64,000 nucleotides of DNA, from contig JADKIC010000001.1 of assembly GCA_016721435.1 (NCBI GenBank), positions 156,534 to 220,533 of the forward strand. The letters are read 5' to 3'. The translations under genes and the position numbers were made by a program. Positions 27,056-37,122 of this stretch are shown piece by piece. The first letter of the stretch is position 1. Each line of letters starts with the position of its first letter. The notes below the pieces were generated by a model, which saw nothing but the letters and a program-made list of their open reading frames with translations, searched no databases and was not told the origin of the DNA. Source of the DNA: Bacteroidota bacterium (GTDB lineage Bacteria; Bacteroidota; Bacteroidia; AKYH767-A; OLB10).

Positions 27056-28242
27056 TAATAACCTAATTTGTAGATCACTCCGGTGGGACTCTTGGGGCCA
27101 AACAGTTTTTGCGTTACCACATAAACGTTACCCGCTTCATCTTCGCCAAAGCTATTGATTTTTCCGTCAATTTCGTTATTGTCCCGACCGGTAAAGATGG
27201 GTCCCCGATCCCATTCCTTACTTACTTCACTGTACTCCAGGTACCATAATTTGCCGTTCCAGTCTCCGAAAAGATAATATCCATGCAATGAAGGGAACTC
27301 CAGACCTCTGTAAACATATCCGCCAATGACACTGATTCCTTCTGTATGATCGTATTCACTGATCGGTAAGGTCAAATTTCGTTGATTGCAATCTTGAGCC
27401 GGATTATAGCAATGATTGCCCTCCATGATGCGCCATCCATAGTTTTTCCCTTTTCTGATGATGTTGATTTCTTCATATTTGTTTTGACCTACATCTGCAC
27501 AAAATAAATTCTGAGTAGCTCTGTCAAACGAAAATCTCCAGGGATTCCTCAACCCACTGGCCCAGATTTCAGGTTTAATGTTGGACAGGTTAACAAAAGG
27601 ATTGTCCGAGGGAACTTCGTAAGGTTTTTCATGATTGACATCGATACGAAGAATTTTTCCAAGCCGTGTATTCATGTTCTGTCCATTTCCTTCTTCGCCA
27701 TGATCATCTCCGGCACCGCCACCATCGCCTAATCCTATGTATAAATATCCCTCCGGACCAAAAGCCAGTTGCCCGCCGTTGTGATTGCTTTCGGGCTGAG
27801 GGATTTCCATGATTATTTGCTCGCTTTCTAATAACGCCAGATTCGGATCATTGGGAGAAACACGGAAAGAAGAGATCACACTTTTATGGTCCATTCCTTT
27901 TTCCTTGGTTTTTGCAGAATAGTAAACATAGAAGAGTCCGTTTTTTTTATAATCCGGGTGGAAGGCCATTCCCAATAACCCTTTTTCGGAATAAGCTACA
28001 TTTAAACCATCAAGTTTTGAAGAGATGTCCATGAACGGCCTGGGAAGTACTTTGTTTTCTGCAATGATTTTTACCTTTCCACCTTGTTCCATGACAAATA
28101 ACTTGTTGCTCCCGTCTGCAGGACTCACTAATCCGATGGGGGAAGTGAATCCCCGGGCAATTTCAGTCATGCGAAGTCGCAGTGGTGTTTGTGCAGATGA
28201 AGAGGAGAAAATCAGCAGAAGAAGGAAGAGGTGGGGTTTCAT
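27055..28242 (-). CDS. PQQ-dependent soluble aldose sugar dehydrogenase (YliI-like)
   Basis: Periplasmic six-bladed propeller dehydrogenase of 395 residues with a signal peptide (KPHLFLLLLIFSSSSAQ). The family motifs NHNGGQLAFGPEGYLYIGLGDGGGAGD, LGKILRIDVN, ASGLRNPWRFSFDRAT, FCADVGQNKYEEINII and YGWRIMEGN are visible, with the His/Asp/Asn metal- and PQQ-site residues. It oxidises aldoses using PQQ; whether this host makes PQQ is not shown here. It is in an operon with the GT-C membrane protein. Confidence 0.88.
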   Translation of the reverse strand: MKPHLFLLLLIFSSSSAQTPLRLRMTEIARGFTSPIGLVSPADGSNKLFVMEQGGKVKIIAENKVLPRPFMDISSKLDGLNVAYSEKGLLGMAFHPDYKKNGLFYVYYSAKTKEKGMDHKSVISSFRVSPNDPNLALLESEQIIMEIPQPESNHNGGQLAFGPEGYLYIGLGDGGGAGDDHGEEGNGQNMNTRLGKILRIDVNHEKPYEVPSDNPFVNLSNIKPEIWASGLRNPWRFSFDRATQNLFCADVGQNKYEEINIIRKGKNYGWRIMEGNHCYNPAQDCNQRNLTLPISEYDHTEGISVIGGYVYRGLEFPSLHGYYLFGDWNGKLWYLEYSEVSKEWDRGPIFTGRDNNEIDGKINSFGEDEAGNVYVVTQKLFGPKSPTGVIYKLGY

Positions 28243-28297
28243 GTCGATGGAATAGGAGATAAAAGTAGATAAATTTATGGGAATGATTTTGTCTTTG

Positions 28298-28305
28298 TAT
28301 TTTTG
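28298..28305 (+). promoter_or_regulatory. -7 element TATTTTTG of the epimerase gene
   Basis: TATTTTTG matches TAnnTTTG and ends 6 bases before ATG 28312. It supports that upstream start for the broken frame. Confidence 0.45.
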
Positions 28306-28311
28306 ACCGAT

Positions 28312-29357
28312 ATGAACGCCCTGCAGCTAACTGCCCGACATTTCAAACTCCACTTTAAAGACCCTTTGGTATTGCACATGGAACCCGGAGTTTTACGGAC
28401 ACTATTTATGTAAAAGCAACTTTTATGGATATTAACGGATATGGTGAAGCCGCTCTGCCACCTTATCTAAATTACGATGCTGAAACGTTGGTTAATGACT
28501 TTCATTCCTATTTTCCGTCACAAATGGATGGAAGTGAAGCAATCCGTATCGCCTTGTTAAAGTTAAATCAGCCCGAGGTAAATCTTCCCAAACCACTGCG
28601 AACTGCAACGGATATCGCCTTGCACGACCTGTTTGGTAAATTGACCGGGCGAACGGTGAGAGGTATATTTGGAATTGGAGAGAGAAGTCAGGTACTATGT
28701 TCATATACCCTTGGAATAAGTTCGGTGGAGGTGATGCAAGAGAAATTGAATGAAGCGGGCGATTTCCGTTTATTTAAATTAAAGTTGGGTGATAAGAACG
28801 ACAAAGCACGCATTGAAGCCTTTTTATCGGCATCAGATGCTGCATTTTGTGTAGATGCAAATCAAGCCTGGGAAACAACCGCAGAAAGTATAGAGTGGAT
28901 CAACTGGCTGAAGGATAGAGGTTGTTTGTTTGTGGAGCAACCCATGCCCGTTAGTAAAGCCAATGAATTTGAACATTTATTCCGTGCCTCTTCCTTACCT
29001 CTTATTCTCGATGAATCTTTGCAAGGATTGACCGAACTGGAGGAATTGAAAGGCGTTTGTCATGGTATTAATGTGAAGTTGTTAAAGTGTGGCGGAATCG
29101 AACCCGCTGTTACATTGGTCCGGCAGGCAAATAAATTGGGTTTAAAAGTATTGGTTGGTTGTATGTCGGAAAGTAGTTGCGGAGCCATGGCAGCAGCGCA
29201 ATTGAGTGCTTGGGCGGATTGGGTGGATCTCGACGGGCCTATGCTGATTAGTAATGATCCTTTCTCAGGAGCCACTTACCGGAATGGTTCTTTATTGTTG
29301 TCGGAGCAATCGGGAACAGGCGCAATCTTAAAAGATAACGACTTGTTTTCTAATTGA
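28312..29357 (+). CDS. Dipeptide epimerase (L-Ala-D/L-Glu epimerase-like), frameshifted near the start
   Basis: Enolase-superfamily enzyme, most like the L-Ala-D/L-Glu epimerases that recycle murein peptides. Catalytic features: the Lys pair in FKLKLGD, metal ligands Asp (CVDANQAW), Glu (FVEQPMP) and Asp (LILDESLQG), and the opposite Lys in INVKLLKCGGI. The first 37 codons are in another frame: starting at ATG 28312, MNALQLTARHFKLHFKDP continues as FGIAHGTRSFTDTIYVKA if the T-run at 28360-28362 gains one T. Reconstructed length 348, usual for the family. A cytosolic enzyme with its own -7 element. Confidence 0.82.
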
Positions 29358-29415
29358 ACCTCAATCCGGAAATTGAATTCTCTTTTAAAGGATTTTTACC
29401 TGCAAGTTATTTGAC

Positions 29416-29423
29416 TAATTTTG
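29416..29423 (+). promoter_or_regulatory. -7 element TAATTTTG of the PAT-like acetyltransferase
   Basis: TAATTTTG matches TAnnTTTG and ends 4 bases before the ATG at 29428, predicting a leaderless transcript. Confidence 0.45.
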
Positions 29424-29427
29424 AAGA

Positions 29428-29916
29428 ATGATTACCATTCGCCCTTCGGAAGAAAAGGATCTTCCTTCTATCACTGTAATTTATAATGACGCTATTCTGA
29501 ATACCACGGCCACATTCGATACGGAAGAAAAATCTCTGGAAGACCGTATATTGTGGTGGAAGTCGCACGATGAATCTCATCCGGTAATTGTTGCCGAATT
29601 GCAAAATATTGTAGTGGGGTGGGCAGCACTCTCCCGATGGAGTGACCGTTGTGCTTATGATTCAACAGCCGAAACTTCTTTATATGTCCACAAGGAATTT
29701 CGTAAACAAGGTATCGGAAAAGAACTGATGGAAATGTTGGTAATTGAAGGTCAAAAAGCAGGTTTGCATACGCTGATTGCACGAATCACACATGGTAATG
29801 AACAAAGTATTTATCTGCATGAGCGTATGGGCTTCACGGTAATAGGTACATTGCGCGAAGTCGGACGAAAATTTGATGTTTACCATGATGTGCATCTTCT
29901 TCAGAAAGTGTATTGA
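29428..29916 (+). CDS. GNAT acetyltransferase, phosphinothricin/MddA-like
   Basis: A 162-residue GNAT enzyme. It shows the PAT/MddA pattern: N-terminal ITVIYNDAILNTTATFDTEE, GWAALSRWSDRCAY, ETSLYVHKEFRKQGIGKELM (acetyl-CoA loop) and the late block ITHGNEQSIYLHERMGF. Relatives acetylate phosphinothricin, methionine sulfoximine or methionine sulfone. The real substrate here is not known. It is 46 bases upstream of radA. Confidence 0.87.
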   Translation: MITIRPSEEKDLPSITVIYNDAILNTTATFDTEEKSLEDRILWWKSHDESHPVIVAELQNIVVGWAALSRWSDRCAYDSTAETSLYVHKEFRKQGIGKELMEMLVIEGQKAGLHTLIARITHGNEQSIYLHERMGFTVIGTLREVGRKFDVYHDVHLLQKVY

Positions 29917-29962
29917 TTTTTATTGTTCATCACTAATTTATTAATGGAGTAGAAAATTAAGA

Positions 29963-31339
29963 ATGGCCAAAACCAAAACCGTATTTTATTGTCAGAAATG
30001 TGGCGCAAACTCTCCCAAATGGATTGGCAAATGCCCTTCATGCAACGAATGGAATACCTATGTGGAAGAAGTTATTCAAACGGAATCCAAGGAGAACCAA
30101 TGGAGAAATACTACACGTAAGGAGTCAAAAGCTGCAAAGCCCCGACTGATTTCTGAGATTGCGCTGGAGCAAAGTCCACGATTAGTTTTGCCTGATGGTG
30201 AGCTGAACCGCGTGCTCGGTGGTGGCATCGTTCCGGGTTCGCTTATTCTGATCGGAGGTGAGCCGGGTATCGGAAAGTCTACGCTGCTCTTGCAACTGGC
30301 TGTGCAATTGAAGGGGAAGAAGATTTTATATATCAGCGGAGAGGAGAGTGAACAACAGATTCGGATGCGCGCAGAGCGTATTGGTAAAATGCAAAGTGAA
30401 TGCTATATCCTGACAGAGACAACTACACAAAATATTTTTCAGCAAATTGAGGTCCTGCAACCGGAAATGGTAATCGTTGATTCTATTCAAACGCTTTATT
30501 CTAATATTTATGAATCCGCTCCCGGAACTGTTTCTCAGATCAGAGGCTGTACAGGTGAATTATTGCGTTTTGCAAAGGAAACCGCTACTCCGGTCTTGTT
30601 GATTGGGCATATCACAAAGGAAGGATCTATCGCCGGGCCGAAAGTGCTCGAGCATATGGTTGATACAGTATTACAGTTTGAAGGCGATCGTCACCATGTG
30701 TATAGGATTTTGCGGGCGATTAAAAATCGTTTTGGCTCTACTGCCGAACTGGGTATCTATGAAATGAAGGGCGATGGACTTGCAGAAGTTGCAAATCCCT
30801 CTGCTTTATTGCTTTCTCAGCGGGATGCGAGTCTGAGTGGTACTGCCGTTGCCTGCACGATGGAAGGTGTACGCCCTTTTCTGATCGAGACGCAGGCATT
30901 GGTGAGCTCTGCCGTGTATGGTACTCCGCAGCGAACAACAACAGGATATGATTTACGCAGATTGCATATGATCCTCGCCGTGCTTGAAAAACGTTGTGGT
31001 TTCCGTTTGGCCGCCAAAGATGTCTTTTTAAATATAGCCGGTGGAATACGTGTAGAGGATCCTGCCATTGATCTTGCCATCATCTGCGCCATTCTTTCTT
31101 CTGCAGAAGATATTGCCATCGATCCCGCGATTTGCTTTGCCGGAGAGGTGGGTCTTACAGGAGAGATTCGCCCGGTGAACCGTATTGAAGCTCGCATCAA
31201 CGAAGCAGCCCGACTTGGATTTAAAGAGATATATGTCTCGGGGTATAATGCCGGTGCGGAAAAGTTAAAGAAGGAAGCCGCTATCAAAGTAGTGCCGGTG
31301 GGGAAAGTGGAGGAAGTTTTCGGACTCTTGTTCGGGTAA
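29963..31339 (+). CDS. radA: DNA repair protein RadA
   Basis: Branch-migration ATPase that helps RecA-mediated recombination. The 458-residue protein has the N-terminal zinc finger FYCQKCGANSPKWIGKCPSC, Walker A GGEPGIGKSTLL, Walker B EMVIVDSIQ, the RadA-specific KNRFGSTAELGIYEM, and a C-terminal Lon-like domain (FLNIAGGIRVEDPAIDLAI). The frame is intact and of normal length. Confidence 0.96.
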   Translation: MAKTKTVFYCQKCGANSPKWIGKCPSCNEWNTYVEEVIQTESKENQWRNTTRKESKAAKPRLISEIALEQSPRLVLPDGELNRVLGGGIVPGSLILIGGEPGIGKSTLLLQLAVQLKGKKILYISGEESEQQIRMRAERIGKMQSECYILTETTTQNIFQQIEVLQPEMVIVDSIQTLYSNIYESAPGTVSQIRGCTGELLRFAKETATPVLLIGHITKEGSIAGPKVLEHMVDTVLQFEGDRHHVYRILRAIKNRFGSTAELGIYEMKGDGLAEVANPSALLLSQRDASLSGTAVACTMEGVRPFLIETQALVSSAVYGTPQRTTTGYDLRRLHMILAVLEKRCGFRLAAKDVFLNIAGGIRVEDPAIDLAIICAILSSAEDIAIDPAICFAGEVGLTGEIRPVNRIEARINEAARLGFKEIYVSGYNAGAEKLKKEAAIKVVPVGKVEEVFGLLFG

Positions 31340-31403
31340 GGTTCTCTGAATCAGACATAGGTCAGCACTGCAAAAAGATAGTGCATAGCAAGGTCCTTTG
31401 TCG

Positions 31404-31411
31404 TATCTTTG
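31404..31411 (+). promoter_or_regulatory. rlmN -7 element TATCTTTG
   Basis: TATCTTTG matches TAnnTTTG, ends 7 bases before ATG 31419 and rules out an upstream TTG start at 31398. Confidence 0.5.
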
Positions 31412-31418
31412 TCGCCCC

Positions 31419-32462
31419 ATGTCCTCGTTGCAAAATATTCGTCACCTGAGCGCTGAACAGCTGAAAGAGTTCTTTATTTCGAAGGGAGATAAGGCCTTTC
31501 GCGCCAAACAGGTGGAAGAATGGCTGTGGAAGAAGTCGGCCAGATCGTTTGAGGAAATGACGAACCTCTCCAAAGAAACACGGACTTTACTAGAAGAGTA
31601 TTTTACCATTAATCCCATTCGTATTGAAACCTCGCAGGTCAGCAATGACCGGACCATCAAGAATGCTTTCCGTTTACATGATGATCATATCATTGAAGGT
31701 GTTTTGATTCCAACCGATACCCGAATGACCGCTTGCGTTAGTTCTCAGGTGGGATGTAGTCTTACTTGTAAATTTTGTGCAACCGGTAAACTGGATCGTT
31801 TGCGCAACCTCGATTACGATGAGATTTATGATCAGGTGGCTATCATCCGGGAGCAATCCGAGCAGCATTATAATATGGCCCTCAGCAATGTGGTGTATAT
31901 GGGAATGGGTGAACCCTTGCTCAATTATAGTAATGTGCTGAAGAGTATCGAGTACATCTGTTCCCCGCATGGACTCAACATGGCGCAAAAACGCGTGACG
32001 GTGAGTACAGCAGGTATTGCCAAGATGATTAAAAAGTTAGGAGATGATCAGGTGAAATTTAACCTGGCACTTTCACTGCACGCGGCTAACGATAAAAAGC
32101 GTGACCGTATCATGCCTATCAATGAAAGCAATAACCTCGAAGTTTTGGAAGAGGCATTAAATTATTTTTATGAGAAGACAGGAACAAGAGTGACGCTGGA
32201 ATATATTGTCTTTAATAATTTCAATGATTCCATTGACGATGCCCGTGAATTGGGTGCTTTTGCCAGACGAGTGGTCAGTAAAATCAATTTAATCGAATAC
32301 AATCCCATTGATGGTGCCGAATTTCAGAAAACAACGGAGCATAAAACCAATGCTTTCATGGCAGAGTTGTGGAGATTAGGACTTGTGGTTAACCTTCGTC
32401 GTAGCAGAGGAAAAGACATCGATGCCGCCTGCGGACAATTGGCGAATAAGTCAGTAGTTTGA
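31419..32462 (+). CDS. rlmN: 23S rRNA/tRNA adenine-C2 methyltransferase RlmN
   Basis: Radical-SAM methyltransferase that methylates C2 of A2503 in 23S rRNA and A37 of some tRNAs. The 347-residue protein has the cluster motif CSLTCKFCATG, the earlier ACVSSQVG, MGMGEPLLNY, LALSLHAANDKKRDRIMP, and the second catalytic cysteine in DIDAACGQLA near the C-terminus. Start 31419 is chosen because the -7 element lies just upstream of it. The frame is intact. Confidence 0.96.
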   Translation: MSSLQNIRHLSAEQLKEFFISKGDKAFRAKQVEEWLWKKSARSFEEMTNLSKETRTLLEEYFTINPIRIETSQVSNDRTIKNAFRLHDDHIIEGVLIPTDTRMTACVSSQVGCSLTCKFCATGKLDRLRNLDYDEIYDQVAIIREQSEQHYNMALSNVVYMGMGEPLLNYSNVLKSIEYICSPHGLNMAQKRVTVSTAGIAKMIKKLGDDQVKFNLALSLHAANDKKRDRIMPINESNNLEVLEEALNYFYEKTGTRVTLEYIVFNNFNDSIDDARELGAFARRVVSKINLIEYNPIDGAEFQKTTEHKTNAFMAELWRLGLVVNLRRSRGKDIDAACGQLANKSVV

Positions 32463-32548
32463 TTTTTTAATTGAAAAATTTCGCGTGCTTCAACGCTTTC
32501 AGTGTTTCAAAATTTCAGAGCTATTATTTAGAATTAGTTTCCGGTACT

Positions 32549-32556
32549 TATATTTG
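32549..32556 (+). promoter_or_regulatory. -7 element TATATTTG of the MOSC gene
   Basis: TATATTTG matches TAnnTTTG and ends 5 bases before ATG 32562. Confidence 0.45.
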
Positions 32557-32561
32557 CAGGG

Positions 32562-33381
32562 ATGAGTGTCAATCCGTATTTGCAAAGAATTTCCATTTAT
32601 CCGGTGAAATCATTGGATGGGATTTTTCCGGAAACCGCTGTTGTTTGTAATTGTGGATGTCTGAAATGGGATCGTGAATTTGCCATTTTCGATAGGCATG
32701 GAAAGTATGTAAATGGTAAATCACATCCCGAAATTCATTTGCTGCGGGCAGAGTTTAATCTGAATGAACATCAGATGGTATTGTCAGGACCTGAGAATAA
32801 GAATAAATCATCTTTTCATCTGCTCGACGACCGAAAAGAAATTGATTCCTGGCTATCTGATTTTTTTAACCAAAGCGTCACCCTTCTGCGAAATACGGAG
32901 GGGAAATTTATGGATGATCCCGAACTGGGACATGTCACTGTTGCGGGAATTGCAAGTTTTGATAGCGTTTCGTCCTGGTTTAGTATAGATGATCCGGAAG
33001 AAGTACGGCGACGGTTGCGGGTAACTTTGGAGATTGCGGGCTTAAATCCTTTTGCTGAAGATGGACTTTTTACAGAGATCGGCAGGGTAGTGCGGTTTAA
33101 AATAGGAGATGTAAATATGATGGGTATGCGTCCGAGAGAACGCTGTGTAGTTCCCACTCGTCACCCTGAAACTGCACAGGTCACCCCTGCGTTTCCAAAG
33201 TATTTGCCGAGAAAAGAAGAATATCGCTACCGAAACTTCATTGCTGGCTAGTTACGGTCATTATTATTATTTTTCGGTGGATGCTGTAATTCCGGGAACG
33301 GAGTCGGGCAAAGTGATAAAGGTGGGAGATGAACTGACGATTTTAGGAGAGGATGTGTTTCCGTTAATCTGTTTACCATGA
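32562..33381 (+). CDS. MOSC-domain molybdopterin-type protein, frameshifted
   Basis: MOSC N-terminal beta-barrel plus MOSC domain protein (mARC/YcbX type). The N-terminus YLQRISIYPVKSLDGI and WDREFAIFDRHGKYVNGKSH, then RPRERCVVPTRHPET with the Cys that binds the molybdenum cofactor in relatives, are clear. Two short A-runs near 33195 and 33213 throw the frame off; with both corrected it reads on as TETSLLASYGHYYYFSVDA ... VGDELTILGEDVFP to a stop at 33381, 273 residues in all. Relatives reduce N-hydroxylated compounds. The uncorrected frame stops at 33251. Confidence 0.82.
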
Positions 33382-33475
33382 TCTCTTGGCATTCAATATT
33401 AATTATATTTTTACCTGTTCCCTGTAGATGGACCGGGATTCAAAACCTAATAACTATCAAATGAAGTAAGATCGT

Positions 33476-33871
33476 ATGTATCAAAAAATAGTTCACATAG
33501 CACTTGTCGTAAGGGATTATGATGAAGCCATTACATTTTACACGGAGAAATTAAATTTTATTTTGGTAGAAGATACGCGGCTTTCAGAGAGCAAGCGCTG
33601 GGTCTTGGTTGCTCCTCCAGGAGAGGGAAGTTGCGCATTGCTGTTAGCCAAAGCTGCTAATGGTGTGCAATTATCGAGTGTAGGTAATCAAACCGGTGGA
33701 CGCGTTTTTCTTTTTCTGCATACCGATGATATCGATCGTGATTATAAAAGTTATTTGCAACAAGGCGTTGTTTTTGTGAGACAGCCTGTTGTGGAAGACT
33801 GGGGAAAAGTGGCGGTGTTTGAGGATCTTTATGGCAATTTATGGGATTTAATTCAGCCGGCGAAACAATAA
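33476..33871 (+). CDS. VOC (glyoxalase/bleomycin resistance) family protein
   Basis: A 131-residue single-module vicinal-oxygen-chelate protein. The start YQKIVHIALVVRDYDEAITFY gives the first metal ligand His, and VFEDLYGNLWDLIQP the C-terminal Glu/Asp-type site. Two modules, or a dimer, build the active site. Members include glyoxalases, dioxygenases and drug-binding proteins, and the substrate cannot be told here. Start at ATG 33476 gives the usual N-terminus. Confidence 0.83.
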   Translation: MYQKIVHIALVVRDYDEAITFYTEKLNFILVEDTRLSESKRWVLVAPPGEGSCALLLAKAANGVQLSSVGNQTGGRVFLFLHTDDIDRDYKSYLQQGVVFVRQPVVEDWGKVAVFEDLYGNLWDLIQPAKQ

Positions 33872-33945
33872 CCAATGAGGAATAAGGAGTGTTTTTTCAA
33901 GGAAAGCCAGCTCGTCACGAGATCACGATATTATTATTTTTGAAA

Positions 33946-34901
33946 ATGAATTTGCCCATCGCTATTGATCCGGATTATTTCGATGAGGTATATCGATTGG
34001 AATCCTCATTGTGGATTTCAGCCGTAGAAGAGCTTTGTTATAAACATCAAATAAATGCCGGTGAATATTCGTTTTTTAAAGCAGGTTCCAACCTTATAGC
34101 TGCAGTTAATGATGCCGTAATCGTTAAAATATTTCCACCTTTTCACCGCCATCAATGGGTGAGTGAATATAAATCCTTAGCCTTCTTTCACTCTAAATTG
34201 CCGGTATCTATTCCTGATTTGTTAGCAGTGGGCGAACGTGATGATCAATGGACCTATGTTATTATTTCCAGATTAAAAGGTCAGACACTGGACGAACATT
34301 GGTCGGGTTTTGAATTTGGAACAAAGAGGAAGCTCATGGAACAGATTGGTGCGATCATGAAATCTGCTCATGCCATTGCGCCCGATCATACAATCTTGCT
34401 TGAACCGATTGGAAAATATTTTTACATAAACAATTTCAGGGTTGTTATTCCCGTCATTTAAAACAGGGAATGCCTTCCTGGTTTATGAATCAACTAGAGG
34501 ATTATTTAAACAGGCATTTTCAATTGATTCCTTCTGATTTCACTCCCGTTCTTTTAACAGGCGAATACACTCCTTTTAATTTTTTAGTCAACGATGTGAA
34601 TGAAGAATGGAATTACTCGGGCATGATCGACTTTGGGGATGCGATGATCGGCTTTCAGGAGTATGATCTCCTCGGTCCGATTTTGTTTCTTGCCGGAGGA
34701 GATGGCGAATTGATTAAAGCCTTGATTGAATCGTATGGCTATGATTATTCACGAGACTATCATGCCTTGCGACACCGCCTGATGGTGCTGGCCCTTCTTC
34801 ATCGTTACAGTAATTTTGACTTTCAAATTAAAATAGACAGTTGGAAAACAAACGTTAAGAGTTTTAAAGAGATGGAAGACTTAGTATTTCCTTTCGTCTA
34901 G
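33946..34901 (+). CDS. Aminoglycoside phosphotransferase-fold kinase, frameshifted
   Basis: APH/choline-kinase-like protein of 318 residues after correction. The N-lobe has NLIAAVNDAVIVKIFPP with the ATP-binding Lys; the hinge is YVIISRLKGQTL. In the C-lobe TGEYTPFNFLV stands where the usual HGDxxxxN catalytic loop lies, so the canonical Asp is replaced by Glu, and GMIDFGDAMIG is the DFG-like metal site. A T-run near 34425 is one base short, so the frame breaks before LHKQFQGCYSRHLKQG. The start is ATG 33946, not the upstream GTG. The substrate is unknown, and antibiotic resistance should not be assumed. Confidence 0.78.
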
Positions 34902-36377
34902 TTTTTTACAAATTTCTTTCTGATAGATTCTCCTTTATTGCTTTGTAGTTCTAAAAAGTAAATCCCTGACAGGAGTGATTGAACATCTATTTTATTTTCA
35001 GGATTGATCATTACCGGAGATCTTCGGCCATCCATACCCACTATGTTAATTTCAGACCAATCAGATGAACCGGAAATGGTCAACTCATCTTTCACAGGAT
35101 TCGGGTAAAGCGTAATGGCTGATTCATCAATTGGTGTATCAATGCCAGAAGGGCCGGTATAGGTATAAACGGTTATCTTGTCAGTGGGTGCCCCGGAATT
35201 ATTAATTAAATAAATAGTGGTGCCACCCGGTGAAACAGCAATATCTCTTAATCGGCCATTCAACAATTGATCATTACCAAAGAATTGCTTTGGATTGGTA
35301 TCATTGGGCAATGTTGGAGCAAGACTTTTTCCATCCGGATTTAATTTGAATTGATAGACTGAACGGTCAGTTGAAGCGCCGTTTTTCAATGTTACAACCA
35401 GCAGACTGTTGGTCCATTGTGGAATCCCACTGCTGCTATAGTAGATGCCATCGGACGGAGCAGGAGTACACCAGTCGAGATATGCTCCGGTGGTGGGTTG
35501 AGGAACATCACACCATGAAAATAAAGCAGGAACGAGCGAGTCGTTTGCAATGAGCGAATGTGGAATATAGTTTTGAATAAAACTATCCTCTCCGGCAATA
35601 TTATTATCACCGTGATATCCCCTTACATATTTCCACCCGTAATTCATGCCTGCATGCAAAATGTTAATTTCATCATCAGTCCGGTCTCCATGTTCTACAT
35701 CATATAAAATGTCTTCTATCGCATTATACATTAATCCCTGAGGATTCCGGTGTCCCCGGGTATAAAATGGATTTCCGGGTATTGGATTATCAATGGGGAT
35801 GCTTCCATCCATATGAAAGCGATGAATTTTTCCGTTCAGGTAAGAAGGATCCTGTGCAAAGTTATTGGGATTAACAATCGTCCTCCGAGATGATCATAAC
35901 CATTTGCCAGATTCATCACAATGTCACTGTCACCGGTAACTGCCTGCAAGGAAGCATCCCAGGTAAGTCGGCGGATTTTGAATTTGGTTTCAGGTACGCT
36001 TATCGTCCCCTGATTGTACGAGTAAATAAAGTAGATAAAGTTATTTCCGGCTGTACCAAAGTCGGGGTGAAGCGTTAATCCTAAAGTACCTGAACCTATA
36101 TCAGGTTGGTGACATAATGGTAATTGTTCAAGTGGAGAACCTCCGAAATAATCTGACGCCGTATATACAAAAGTCTTATTGCCGTAGACAGGGTCTACTC
36201 TTGATACATTCCCCCGGCTTAGTTGAGCCAAAGAAACCCATCCTGGCCATAAACAATTTCCCAGGGGGTGCTGAGTGACGTGGGTAGTTCGCTTCGTATG
36301 AAATTTTGAGCCTGGCAGTATTGAGCAACAATAAAAATAGTATTGAAGAGTAGGAATGATTTATTTACAGTATTCAT
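34898..36377 (-). pseudogene. PQQ sugar dehydrogenase-like T9SS protein, broken by two indels and a stop
   Basis: Reconstructed 493-residue secreted glucose/sorbosone dehydrogenase-like propeller with a T9SS sorting domain. Signal peptide from ATG 36377 (SFLLFNTIFIVAQYCQAQ), then STPWEIVYGQDGFLWL, IGSGTLGLTLHPDFG, ARGHRNPQGL-like TRGHRNPQGLMYN, HGDRTDDEINILHAGMNYGW, and the C-terminal YPNPVKDELTISGSSDW. Breaks: TAA at about 36217 where Glu is expected together with a lost A, and one lost base near 35884 (GLANGYDHLGG then IVNPNNFAQDPSYLNG in another frame). It is the second sugar dehydrogenase in the window. Decay or sequencing error are both possible. Confidence 0.72.
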
Positions 36378-36442
36378 TTGACTTTTTATTAATAGTGGAA
36401 ATATCGGAAAAATATTTATCTTGACAAAAATAATTTGATCAC

Positions 36443-36937
36443 ATGGCAATCAACCACGCCTTCCTCGCTGAACTTGAAAATGAAGCAGCGAAAACCCGAA
36501 CACTCCTAAGCCGAGTTCCTGTTGACAACCCTATCTGGAAACCTCATGTTAAATCCATGGAATTGCAACGCCTCGCCCGTCACGTCGCGGAGTTGCCGGC
36601 CTGGTGTACGATGACCATTACTACAGATGAATTGGATTTTGCTAAGCCTTTTGATCCATCTCCTCCTCTTACTACTGCAGAAGCATTAGTCGCCGAGTTT
36701 GATAAGAATGTTGCAACAGCAATGAATGCACTGAAGGGAACAGATGATGAAAAACTACAGGGAAACTGGTCGCTAAGAAATGGAGAACAGATCTTTTTCA
36801 CCCTGCCACGACATGTTGTTTTGCGTGATATGGTTTTTAACCATCTCGTTCATCATCGTGCACAACTGGGTGTCTATCTTCGGCTACTGAATGTTCCGCT
36901 TCCTCAAATGTATGGCCCAACGGCAGATGAACAATAG
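36443..36937 (+). CDS. DinB-superfamily protein
   Basis: A 164-residue four-helix DinB-fold protein. Helix ends carry the expected residues: LARHVAELPAW, TLPRHVVLRDMVFNHLVHHRAQLGVYLRL with paired His for a metal site, and the closing LPQMYGPTADE usual in this Bacteroidota subfamily. It differs from the YfiT-like DinB protein at 9014-9547. Activity is unknown. A hairpin followed by T-run at 37047-37070 ends it. Confidence 0.8.
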   Translation: MAINHAFLAELENEAAKTRTLLSRVPVDNPIWKPHVKSMELQRLARHVAELPAWCTMTITTDELDFAKPFDPSPPLTTAEALVAEFDKNVATAMNALKGTDDEKLQGNWSLRNGEQIFFTLPRHVVLRDMVFNHLVHHRAQLGVYLRLLNVPLPQMYGPTADEQ

Positions 36938-37046
36938 TCATTCGTGCTTTTACTTATAATCACATCTGGAAGTACTTTATACTTTCATTATGTAGTGTTG
37001 TAGTAAGAGGATGTCATGTGAATGGAATCCCCGCTTACTTTGATAT

Positions 37047-37070
37047 ACCGCTTCACAAATGAGCGGTTTT
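37047..37070 (+). terminator. Small terminator after the DinB gene
   Basis: ACCGCT (37047-37052) and AGCGGT (37062-37067) form a stem with a 9-base loop, followed by a T-rich tract. Confidence 0.5.
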
Positions 37071-37122
37071 ATTAGAAGCGGAAGTTGTTCTTACTGATTT
37101 TTTTACATTTTTGTGTGTCTTC

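Noticed and set aside
33889..33945. Upstream GTG start for the APH-fold gene
   Set aside because: It adds 19 atypical residues and overlaps a TATTTTTG -7-like element at 33935-33942; ATG 33946 fits better.
33946..34901. Aminoglycoside resistance gene
   Set aside because: Only the fold is shared; the Asp of the catalytic loop is not in the canonical form and there is no mobile context.
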